A stretch of DNA of 21,454 nucleotides from NCBI GenBank assembly GCA_027577415.1, contig JANBQS010000311.1:1-21454 (forward strand), in the 5' to 3' direction. How positions within the stretch are numbered: the first letter of the stretch is position 1; every line of letters starts with the position of its first letter. Of this stretch, positions 1 to 7,906 are shown piece after piece. Source of the stretch: Coemansia sp. RSA 922. Taxonomy: Eukaryota; Kickxellomycota; Kickxellomycetes; Kickxellales; Kickxellaceae. The translations under genes and the position numbers were made by a program. Under the pieces are notes generated by a model, which saw only the letters and a list, made by a program, of their open reading frames with translations, did not search any database and was not told the origin of the DNA.

Positions 1-422
1 CTTTAAATTCTTTGGCAGACTTTAAAGTCTTTCTTCTAGAAATGTAATATTAATGTCATCGAACTGATGTCCACTTCACCAGCCTCATTAACATTTTTGG
101 CATGCTCAACGGTTTATTTGTGTTATGTGAATTAGAGCAGAGCAAGATCATGGAACAAAAGTAAAAGCAGATATGTAATATTAAGACAGAGAGAAACGGA
201 AGCAAGTAGCTTATCCTGACTTGCCAAGCACCTGTAAACTACACTGAGCAAGGGAAGCATCAACAAAACGCCTGCGTATGCCGTCTTGTTGGCAAATAAT
301 ACTCAGCATGGCTTGTGACATGATAGGGCCGCATGTCTGTAGTTGTAGTTACACGGACAACAACCGCAGTGTTCAGTTGCAAAAAAATGATAAAATAATA
401 CAACTTTTGTTGTTTTTTGGTT

Positions 423-483
423 GTGGCATTCATCATCACTTTTTCTATTTCTCGTGGCATTCATCTTCACCTTCTCTAATCTC
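423..483 (+). repeat. Two-unit 30-31 bp tandem duplication inside the left repeat
   Basis: Two successive units begin with GTGGCATTCATC and continue as TCAC, a pyrimidine stretch and TTCTC or ATCTC (423-453 and 454-483). The right repeat copy carries only one such unit and has its own small AAC-rich expansion nearby. The two copies have therefore changed length independently since they separated. Confidence 0.7.
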
Positions 484-537
484 TTTGTGTGGGTGTTTGG
501 TACCCACTGACCGCGGGATTCTTTTTTGAAGAAGCGA

Positions 538-546
538 GATTTGAAC
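538..546 (-). promoter_or_regulatory. B-box-like (tRNA T-arm-like) motif in left repeat
   Basis: On the minus strand this reads GTTCAAATC, which fits the RNA polymerase III B-box consensus GWTCRANNC. It sits in a T-arm-like context (GAG-TTCAAAT-CTC, three good pairs and one wobble). The same motif lies at 20919-20927 in the right copy. I could not find a matching acceptor stem, D-arm or clean A box, so this is not a tRNA gene. It could be a remnant of a tRNA-derived SINE head or a chance match. Confidence 0.3.
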
Positions 547-764
547 TCAAGTCGACAGGTTCGGAGCCATCCAGTATGTACATCACCCGCAATGCACATA
601 TGTATCTGTTTTGAACTACTACCTCAGCCTCCTCTAATGTGCTTGTTATATCGTGGTATTCAAGGTACAGTGGTCAACCGACGTAATAAGGCTATTGGTC
701 AAGTGTGTGTCACATGCCTTGGGTATAATATTTTTTTGAACTTGCCATACTATCAATTCTATTG

Positions 765-1433
765 CTATCTCAACAACTGATAACTTATAGCGCTCAGACA
801 CAGTGAAGGCACAGTCGGTTGATGCAAAGGACCAGGCGATATCAACACAATTGGTTGTTGTAGTACGGGTAGGTATGGTGTAGACTGAGATGGAGGGCTC
901 GGCGATACCGACATAATTGAGGGCTGGAGCTGATCAAGTTGCTCTGTCATTTGAGGTGGAGAAGTTGACAGTATGGGCGTTGAAGAGCGTTCGGGATCAG
1001 GCGGAGGACTTGGTGCTACAGAAGGTATTGGAAAGTAGGGCTCAGTAAGAGGCACTGTCAACACAACCCTGCCAAATCTAGTTTTCATAAACACTTTCAT
1101 ATGAGCGTTGTACGCAGCAATGTCGATATTATACTGACGCTTTTAAGGCGCTGTAGCGATCCCTGTATGTTTGTCGCTCCTCCTCGCTTAATGTTTTCCC
1201 ACTTAGCGGTAATAGGCATCTTTATCTCTTTGTTGTTAAACTGCCAGTGGTTTTTTTTTTCGATATAGAGCGTGTTGCGCAGATGAAGGGTAAGCTGCCT
1301 GGTTCTGCAGCTGAGCCAGGAGGCATATTGCGCCAGCTCACCTCATATAGTTAACACGAATATTAGCAAGAAGAAGCAGGCTTACATGCATGCTCTTAGG
1401 GGCACTAACAATTTGCCTACACGAATTGCTCAT
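765..1433 (-). pseudogene. Degenerate HMG-box protein gene
   Basis: Reading the minus strand from about 1270 to 1080 across three frames gives a recognisable HMG box: LYRKK, then NHWQFNNKEIK...ITAKWEN, then LSEEERQTYRDRYSALK, then QYNIDIAAYNAHMK. Each frame change is explained by one extra base: in the A10 run (1251-1260), near 1192, and in the AAAA at 1141-1144. After the box the frame stays open to a TAG at 765, giving a Pro/Ser-rich tail of the sort seen in HMG-box transcription factors. A possible first exon (ATG at 1433) and a 75-nt intron (GTAAGC at 1385 to CTCAG at 1311) precede it, but are weakly supported. The box is bound to be non-functional as written unless the three indels are sequencing errors. 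The neighbouring genes show no such errors, so decay is more likely. Subfamily is not determined. Confidence 0.6.
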
Positions 1434-1909
1434 ATCTAGCCGCTGGGCTTCATATGCTCAATGCTTATACAATACAGGATGCCGATCATCCATTGGCTTC
1501 TAAGCGCCGTGGCGGTTCAGCCCTCACAGTGCCAAAAAGTGTGGCAGGAACTCCATTTTGCAACCCCACCGCAGACTGCATTAGTGTCACTACTAGACTA
1601 TATTATTGCAACTGCTCTCCGCAAGCTATGCGGGCAACAAGGGTAGTTCCTACAACAGGCGAATGTCATCGATGCCGCGCTCATGGCTATACCCAAGAAC
1701 GATATGGTCAGTGCAATTCAGGTTAGACAAGATTTACACCCAATGCCTCGACCGATGCTCGCTTATTAAGCAGCTCACGACTTGAGCGCTAGAGTAGACA
1801 GCCGAGGTTGACAGACTTTTGTACATGTCACACATTAACTACCAATGTTATACACTTCATTTGATTACAAAGTAGTGGCGTAGTATATAGAAGAAGAAAA
1901 TGATAACAC
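1434..1909. other. Intergenic region, possible degenerate coding remnant
   Basis: No intact gene is visible. On the plus strand, one frame starting at 1461 runs through 1646 (stop), then continues protein-like with only isolated stops to about 1830. It includes a stretch reading LLDYIIATALRKLCGQQ. This may be an old pseudogene, but I recognise no family. The last 150 or so bases (about 1760-1909) are the 3' flank of the proteasome gene on the minus strand. Confidence 0.25.
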
Positions 1910-2620
1910 TTAGTCGTGCTTGAGCTCCCGTTTCTCTCTATGGATGCCCGTCTGATCAATAGTAAAGATATCGAGCCAGTCGCCAGTATAAATATCGCGT
2001 TCCGTAGCACCCGTAAACGCATCAATAGCGATCTTTCTCGCCGTCACCCTATCAAGGAATCCACCCTCATGGCCCCTCTGATTAGCGCCAGCGACCTGGT
2101 TATCCAAGAACGGCTGGACAAGTGCCGAAGCCGATCCATATGCCTGATAAACCACTCTCTCCATGTTTCCCACCGGATCATAGGCAAACACCGCGCCCTT
2201 CCCGTCCTTGTCCAGTCCACACAAAATAGGGAAAACATAGTACGGGAAGAACCGCTTATAATAAAGAGTGTTGGACAACATCTGAGCCATAGCCGGAGCG
2301 CTCATCTGCTTCTCGTGTTTGTGGAAGTAGGTCTGCGCGTTTTGCTCCAACACCTCGACCAAACGCTTGGCATCAGCAGCGTAGCCTGTAGTGGCCAATA
2401 CAGTTCCGTTGCTGAGTGTAAAGGCTTTGGGGTCGTAGCGGCTGTTAATGCTGTACCCGTCGCTTTGACGCGCGTCAGAGGCTACGATTACGAAATCTTT
2501 GCCGGCAATTGCCAACGACGTTCCGCCATTGTCTACATAGGGGTCCCAGCCACCACCATGGTTGTGATGCTCAACGGGCACCTCAGTGGGCGCAGAATGC
2601 ATTGGAGCGAAATCCATCAT
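1910..2620 (-). CDS. PRE7: 20S proteasome subunit beta type-6 (PSMB1/Pre7 family)
   Basis: A 236-residue intact reading frame, close to the family length of about 240. It encodes the beta6 subunit of the 20S core, which lines the inner beta rings and takes part in cytosolic and nuclear protein degradation. Visible family signatures are DNGGTSLAIAGKDF (30-43), VIVASDARQSDGYSINSRYDPK, the RFFPYYVFPILCGLDKDGKGAVFAYDP block, GSASALVQPFLDNQV, and the C-terminal ATERDIYTGDWLDIF with a terminal KRELKHD. Beta6 is one of the subunits without a processed catalytic threonine, and the Lys33 position is not conserved here, as expected. The His-rich start (EHHNHGGG) is a short, variable propeptide region. 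Two ATGs are adjacent (2620 and 2617); I take the first. The promoter must lie in the 147 bp before the ATG1 stop. I saw no PACE (Rpn4) box there. Confidence 0.97.
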   Translation of the reverse strand: MMDFAPMHSAPTEVPVEHHNHGGGWDPYVDNGGTSLAIAGKDFVIVASDARQSDGYSINSRYDPKAFTLSNGTVLATTGYAADAKRLVEVLEQNAQTYFHKHEKQMSAPAMAQMLSNTLYYKRFFPYYVFPILCGLDKDGKGAVFAYDPVGNMERVVYQAYGSASALVQPFLDNQVAGANQRGHEGGFLDRVTARKIAIDAFTGATERDIYTGDWLDIFTIDQTGIHREKRELKHD

Positions 2621-2767
2621 CGTGTTAAATTTTTAGAAAGAGTGAGATGATGTAATATTAAGAGACACAAGAAGCAAATTGCAAATATTCAAGCAACGTA
2701 ATCCCTCATCCTTCTAGGGAGCGGGTACATACGCAAGCACCACTAATCACTTGATTGAATCAAAACA

Positions 2768-5143
2768 TTATTGGGCCTCTTCCAACTGCATCAAGCGTCT
2801 CTGCAAGGTCTCGCGACGTTTAACGATAGAGGCAATAAACTGCTCGACAATGGTGCGGTCCTCCAGCGCAAGCTCCTCCTGGGCGTCTCTCATCTCTGGC
2901 AGCTCGTGATGCTCATCCTGCTGTGAATCCGTAGCCTCCAGAATAGCCGAGAGCATCCAAATAGCGAGCTGGTAAGCACGATCGCAGTCCAGAGGCTCGA
3001 TCCACTTGAGTTCCCGCTGAGCAGCGACTTTGCTCAGCGCCAGGGCCTGCTCATAAAGTACCTGGACTACGGAGATTTGCGACACATTATCGAGCTCATC
3101 GCCGGAGGTGCGCTGCTTGAGTGACTCAGCGCGGTCCAAACATTCATTGAACTTGTCGCGCACCCACTGCACAGCGCCATTAAAGGCCGCCGACACAGTA
3201 ACCGATGGCGAGGCGCGATGGAGACTGGCCCAATATCTGCTGGCCTCAATCATAGCGCGATGGAGCAATGACAGTGCGCGCAAGTAGAGAACAAACGCCT
3301 CCTCAATACTAACATCCCCAGGACTCAAGTATCCGCCCTCTGGATCAGTCAGCGCATCCGTATGCTTGGCTCCCGTGCGCTCAGCAAAGGCGCGCCACTT
3401 GATGTCGGCCAGAAAGCTCATAGAGTGTGCCTTGTACGCCAATCCCTCCATCCGCCTTATCGTAGGCTCCTCCTGGACAGTCCCAAGAGTATGTCTAGAC
3501 TCGAACGTATCAGCAAGACCCAGATCCAAGGGATTGAACACGCCAACATATGCTCCACGACGTCTACTCAGCGGGCCATTGGCAGTCTCGGTCGAAATCT
3601 GGTATTGCGATGACACGGCATCATGGACTGCGCGCGCGAGTGCCGTCATTTGCCGTGCTACACCTGGCGCTTGCTGGAATGCCCCACCTGTAGGCCGTGG
3701 CGGATAGAATGTGACGGGCGTGCGTGGCGATGAATTGAGCTCATCAGCGAGGTAGTTCATCTCTACTGCACGCTTCTCTATAACCACGTACTCACGCTCT
3801 GCCAGTGCCTGTTCCTCTTCCGTCAAGCTAGACCGACGATGACTGTCGGCACTATACCCGTCCTCCTGACTCCCCCGCTGTCTGCTAGTGGGCGGGTACA
3901 TGGTCTGCCCAATATCCATATTCCGCATGGCATCTACCACGCCCTGGTCTTGTGCCGGCCGACTAGTCTGCTGAGCATACCGGTAATGGTGGTTATAAAT
4001 AGCATCCTTTGGTACACTAGTCGAGGGAGTCAACGGGCGCTCAACGGCTGCCTTGGCCGCAGCCTGAGCCTCAGCGACCGGCAACTGCGCAACCAAGTCG
4101 CCGTTATCTGGCTTCCACTTCATCGCAGGGTGTGCAAAAAAGTCGGCGAATGGCATACGCGCTCCCGGGTTCATCTTCAGTAGCTTGCGCACCAAGTCCT
4201 TGAGCGTTGAGTCCAAGACCTCACCACCGGCTGGCTGCTTTTCGTCTGGAAATACAATACTGTCATTGGTGCGCTCAATGACCCGCGCCAGCTCCACATG
4301 GTTACTAGCGTGGAACGGGGGCTTCCCAGTCATCATTTCATAAATGACAGCACCGATCGACCACAAATCAGCCTTGGCATCATAGGGCTCATAATGCAAG
4401 ATCTCCGGAGCCATGTAAAGCGGAGAGCCACACAGTGTCTCAGCCAATGCCGTGGAGGGCAGGTTCCGAGCAAAGCCAAAGTCAGCCACTTTAATCCATG
4501 GCACCTCGCCCCTGGCCTCCGACTCGCCCAATACGTAGTCGTCGCCGGGTGGCTGCAGCAAAATGTTCTGTGTCTTGATGTCCCGGTGAATGACGTCGCG
4601 CGACCGCAGAAATAGCATGGCTGAGCCCAGCTGACTGACAAAGCTCCTTACTATGTGCATACTCAAGCCACCATACTCGTTACGCAGCGCAGCGTGCTCT
4701 TTGCGCTTGCGCATGTACCCGGCCAGATCACCTAAGGAGCAGTATTCCATTACAAGGTGGATGTGGTTGCGCGACTTTAGACAGTCGAAGAGCTCAACTA
4801 TCGACTCGTGTTTGACTGTACGTAGAATGTTTATCTCGGTTTCCAAATTCTCCAGCAAACGACGCGTAAGCGACGACCGGACAACTGACTTTATTGCCAC
4901 CAGTGAATTGGTCCTCTACAAAAATATGCACGTCATTTTTCGTTTATTAGTGTGTAGTCTTGACACTGCATTGTGTTGCTGCGGGCTGTTGATATAAATG
5001 TGGTGTTTTACCTTGTTCACGCCGCGATACACGGTGGCAAAGGAGCCTCGTCCGATTTGTGCGCCTAGTTCGTAGTCACCTATAACTACGGTGGCTCGCG
5101 GCCGAGGAGTAGCGCTGCTTGTACTGCGGTCATTGTCCGGCAT
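2768..5143 (-). CDS. ATG1: Autophagy-initiating serine/threonine kinase Atg1 (ULK family), two exons
   Basis: Exon 1 is 5143-5012 and exon 2 is 4915-2768, joined in phase 0, giving 759 residues. The N-terminal kinase domain (about 22-310) has the P-loop GRGSFATVYRG (31-41), the VAIK lysine (K53), the catalytic loop HRDIKTQN (Asp156), DFGFAR (Asp189) and the activation segment AETLCGSPLYMAPEI. A disordered Ser/Pro/Gln middle carries EYVVIEKR (YVVI at 420-423), aligned with the Atg8-interacting motif of yeast Atg1. The C-terminal 200 residues match the tandem MIT (EAT) domain that binds Atg13 and membranes. The kinase would act in the Atg1-Atg13-Atg17 complex at the phagophore. One oddity is Thr in place of the usual Pro in HRDIKPQN. 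The splice joins GVNK to RTNSLVAIK, which agrees with the spacing in other Atg1 proteins. Confidence 0.95.
4916..5011 (-). other. ATG1 intron (96 nt)
   Basis: The donor is AAG|GTAAAA (GT at 5011-5010) and the acceptor TTTTTGTAG|AGG (AG at 4917-4916). A branch-site-like CACTAATAAAC lies at about 4953-4943. Removing it restores the kinase reading frame between the glycine-rich loop and the VAIK lysine. Reading through would hit a stop. Confidence 0.9.
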
Positions 5144-5339
5144 TTATAATTGAAATAACGTTAAGAACAAAAAAAGGATAATACAACAAAAAAAGAATAA
5201 TACAAGGATAAAAAATGGTAAGGTGAATTTCAAAAATTGAAATTTAAAGCCGAACTAAAGGAAAGACAGAAAGAAGGCGGGAGCACAACCCACATGAAAT
5301 TTCCAGCCTGTAGACTTTTTTTTACTACGTCACATGGGC
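5144..5339 (-). promoter_or_regulatory. ATG1 promoter region / PRP28 3' flank
   Basis: This 196-bp AT-rich gap holds the ATG1 upstream region and the 3' end of PRP28 on the same strand. It contains a 19-bp unit repeated twice in tandem (5168-5186 and 5187-5205, one mismatch, of the form C-A7-GRATAATACAA). It also contains a perfect 8-bp inverted repeat, AATTTCAA (5226-5233) and TTGAAATT (5237-5244). No transcription-factor site can be assigned with confidence. Confidence 0.5.
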
Positions 5340-7478
5340 TCATCGCTGTTGGTTATGCTTGCGAGCTGCGGCTTTCAGCAGAGAGGGCGGGGCCTGGGCA
5401 GCCTCATGCGAGGCGAGTTCAGGCGGACACCTTGAAAGTGGCGATGCCGTCATCATCTTTTTCAGGTCATAGAGCACGTCCCTGTCGTCCGTGGCACTCA
5501 AAAAGGTAACCGCCAGTCCACGCTTGCCTGCTCGTCCTGTACGCCCAATCCTATGCGTATAGCTCTCAATATCCTTTGCCATGTCAAAGTTGACGACGAG
5601 CGACACGTCCTTGACGTCAATACCACGGCCAGCAACATCGGTAGCCACCAATATGTCAGCAGCACCGCTTTTGAGCTTGGCCAATGCTTGTTCGCGCTGC
5701 TCCTGCGTCTTGCCACCATGCAACGTCACCACCGAGTGGCGAGTGCGTGCCAGGGCTTGGCCCAGCAAGTCGACGTTTTTCTTTTGGTTGACAAACACGA
5801 TGATTGGCGGTGAGCTGGCATGCTGGTTCAGCAGGTCCAAGAGCCTGCGCTTGCGCTTATCGTCACCGATGATAAACTCTGCCCTTTGCTCCACAGTGTC
5901 CACAGCCTTGCCAGCTGTACCAATAGTGACAGTAGCCGGCGACCTCAGGTACTTGCGAGCCAAGCGCTCGACAACCGGCGGCATAGTGGCCGAAAACATG
6001 GTCGTTTGACGATAGGCAAATTCACTAGTCCCCTCGTAGCCATCAGGCTTTCTGTTGGAGACTGGCAACGCGTCGAGGATAAAGTTGACGTCGTCTTCAA
6101 ACCCCATGTCAATCATACGGTCGGCCTCATCCATGACCACATAGGTACACTGGTTGAGGACCAATACGCGGCGCTCGATACAATCGCGGAGTCGTCCGGG
6201 AGTAGCTATAATAATCTCAGCGCCGTTACGCAGTGCAAACGCTTGGCCCTCGATATCGTGTCCACCAACGATGGATACGCAGCGGTAGCCCAGTCGCCGG
6301 GCAAACTTGTGTGATTCGGCTTCGATTTGCTGCGCCAATTCGCGCGTCGGCGCCAAGATCAGCGCATACGGTCCGTCTGCCATATTGCGCTCATTCAGAG
6401 GCGGTCTAGTCATAATAAAGGCAAGCATGGGGATCAAGAACGATGCGGTCTTGCCACTACCAGTCTCGGCGATGCCAATCAAATCGCGGTTCAGTAGTCC
6501 GATAGGAATGGCCTGCCGCTGGATAGGGGTAGGCTCAGTATACCCAATGTCAGAGATGGCGCGGAGAATAGGCGCGGGGATCCCGCTCTCGTTCCACGAC
6601 CTATATGGATATGGAATGCTGCCACCCTTGCAAGCAATACTATAGTCTTCCTTGAAAATACGCCAATCGCGGTCGCGCATTTCCTCCAAAGACTTTTCTT
6701 TCCAATGCCGTTCGTCCAACTGCGCCTTGCGCTCCCGCTCGTTCCTCCGCTCATGCCCCACGGTGTCCTGGTATGAGTCGCGGCCAAAGATGTGGAGCGC
6801 CTGGCGGGTCTCATATAGATCGCTGATATCTCGCGACGTGTCTTCAGCTGCATCCCAGTCGAACTGTACTTTGCGACTGCTTTGCTTGCGACTGCGTGTT
6901 GGGACACTGTCACCTACTAGGTACCGCTGTTTGATGGCCTCGCGCTCTTGCTCGGTCAGTACTCGGTCGCCTGTACCGTCTGTGCTCTGTCGCCCGACGA
7001 ACGCAAACCCAGCAGACCCAGATTGTTTAGCTGACTCGCGTGGCTCTGCTGCACGGTGGGTGGGCGACCTGCTTCGGCCTGATGGCCGGTACCGGTCATT
7101 GCTGCGTCCGTCGTCGCGCTTGGACTGGGGATCATCTCGGTCGTGGTACCGCGATCTATTGCGCCTTGTGGGGCTGCGAGAACGATCGGCGTGCCTCTGC
7201 TGACTGGGACGTGTGGAGCGGTCTGGTGACCGCACGTGTAAGCGTCGGCCAAAGTCTTCGCTGATATGCGATTCTTGGAGCGCCTGAACTTGTTGCTCTC
7301 TGCGTTGCCGTATGTCGTCGGCTTCTTGCTGTCGCTTTTCCAGCGCTATTTGGACTCGTTGAGCTTTGGTCAGAAACACGGGGCGTGAGGGCTCGGCTTG
7401 TTGCCGCTTTATACGCAACGCCTCTTCCATCGACAGCGGGCTGCTGCGCTTACCGACGGGCTTTGTAATAGAGTCCAT
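5340..7478 (-). CDS. PRP28: Pre-mRNA-splicing DEAD-box helicase Prp28 (DDX23 family)
   Basis: A 712-residue intronless frame. Prp28 drives replacement of U1 by U6 at the 5' splice site during spliceosome activation. The N-terminus has the family PLSMEEAL...FLTKAQR segment (14-41), a charged coiled coil (about 38-70) and an RS-rich stretch (about 83-140: RSRSPTRRNRSR, SRSPTHR). The helicase core follows: Q motif (TPIQRQ, 317-322), motif I AETGSGKT (337-344), PTRELAQQ, TPGRL, DEAD (450-453), SAT (496-498), IIVFVNQKK, TDVAGRGID and HRIGRTGRAGK (642-652). The segments MIDMGFEDDV and PPIIVFVNQKK are typical of Prp28 rather than other DEAD-box proteins. The C-terminal SRCPPELASHEAAQ also matches. 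The first ATG agrees with the family N-terminus. Confidence 0.97.
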   Translation of the reverse strand: MDSITKPVGKRSSPLSMEEALRIKRQQAEPSRPVFLTKAQRVQIALEKRQQEADDIRQRREQQVQALQESHISEDFGRRLHVRSPDRSTRPSQQRHADRSRSPTRRNRSRYHDRDDPQSKRDDGRSNDRYRPSGRSRSPTHRAAEPRESAKQSGSAGFAFVGRQSTDGTGDRVLTEQEREAIKQRYLVGDSVPTRSRKQSSRKVQFDWDAAEDTSRDISDLYETRQALHIFGRDSYQDTVGHERRNERERKAQLDERHWKEKSLEEMRDRDWRIFKEDYSIACKGGSIPYPYRSWNESGIPAPILRAISDIGYTEPTPIQRQAIPIGLLNRDLIGIAETGSGKTASFLIPMLAFIMTRPPLNERNMADGPYALILAPTRELAQQIEAESHKFARRLGYRCVSIVGGHDIEGQAFALRNGAEIIIATPGRLRDCIERRVLVLNQCTYVVMDEADRMIDMGFEDDVNFILDALPVSNRKPDGYEGTSEFAYRQTTMFSATMPPVVERLARKYLRSPATVTIGTAGKAVDTVEQRAEFIIGDDKRKRRLLDLLNQHASSPPIIVFVNQKKNVDLLGQALARTRHSVVTLHGGKTQEQREQALAKLKSGAADILVATDVAGRGIDVKDVSLVVNFDMAKDIESYTHRIGRTGRAGKRGLAVTFLSATDDRDVLYDLKKMMTASPLSRCPPELASHEAAQAPPSLLKAAARKHNQQR

Positions 7479-7906
7479 AAGAGAGAAAGAAAAGGTAATT
7501 TGGAAATGTACGATGGGTAGCGAATACGCCCCCAGCTGGCAGTGGGTTTTGGACGATTGACTTCCAATGTAGCAAAGCTCTCACCTATGGGCCTAAACAC
7601 CCACTCAGAGCTGTAGTGGGTGGCGCTTGTTAAAAAAAATGCATTGTCCTGATTACTTTTCGGGATAGAGGCTGGGTTTTGTGACCCAGCCCAGCCCCCT
7701 TTAGTATTGCTTCGAGGCAATCTCAGGAACTTTTTTCTCTTTTCTCACTGTTGTCGTTTGTACTTTTCTCTCTTTTTTCTGAATTGGCCAGACTTTTTTT
7801 TTAAAGCACACCCCTTTTTTGTTATTGTTTTTTTTTTCTTTTGGACTTTTTATTATTTCGCCATCCGCGCTGGTACATTTACAAGAATTAACACAGCTAT
7901 CGTCAA
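7479..7906. promoter_or_regulatory. Divergent promoter region between PRP28 and the CRIB gene, with three inverted repeats
   Basis: A 428-bp gap serving PRP28 leftward and the CRIB gene rightward. It contains three closely spaced hairpin-capable inverted repeats. CACCCACT (7598-7605) pairs with AGTGGGTG (7615-7622). GGCTGGGT (7670-7677) pairs with ACCCAGCC (7684-7691). ATTGC...GCAAT spans 7706-7721. The right half (about 7730-7860) is a T-rich tract, probably the core promoter or 5' leader of the plus-strand gene. No TATA box is clear. Confidence 0.5.

Larger units (their letters stand above)
1..666 (+). repeat. Dispersed repeat, left copy (inverted relative to right copy)
   Basis: This stretch matches the reverse complement of the right end of the window (20799-21454) along its whole length, with small indels. 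The outermost 77 bases are identical and position 78 differs. The next 100 or so bases are clearly more diverged, and the inner part (about 450-600) is close again, with about 7 substitutions in 150 nt. Similarity fades just inside an AAGGTA at about 661-666. The outer end holds two short palindromes, AGACTTTAAAGTCT (17-30) and TTCTAGAA (34-41). There is no convincing coding capacity and no LTR-like TG...CA end. The outer limit of the repeat is not visible because the window stops inside or at it. Confidence 0.9.

Noticed and set aside
303..599. ORF conserved in both repeat copies (left minus strand; right 20866-21192 plus strand) beginning MCI-GD-HTGWLRTC
   Set aside because: Between the copies, substitutions in the shared first 47 or so codons are mostly amino-acid-changing (five against two silent), and the frames diverge by indels after that. 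There is no sign of coding constraint.
765..1100. Stand-alone 111-residue Pro-rich protein
   Set aside because: It is the C-terminal tail of the HMG-box relic; the start Met lies inside the end of the HMG box.
1916..2650. 244-codon plus-strand ORF opposite PRE7
   Set aside because: It is the antisense shadow of a well-conserved proteasome gene and shows no recognisable protein family.
5033..5041. GGTGGCAAA, identical to the Rpn4 PACE proteasome element
   Set aside because: It lies within ATG1 coding sequence (the conserved FATVYRG codons) and is 2.4 kb from PRE7, so it is most likely coincidental.
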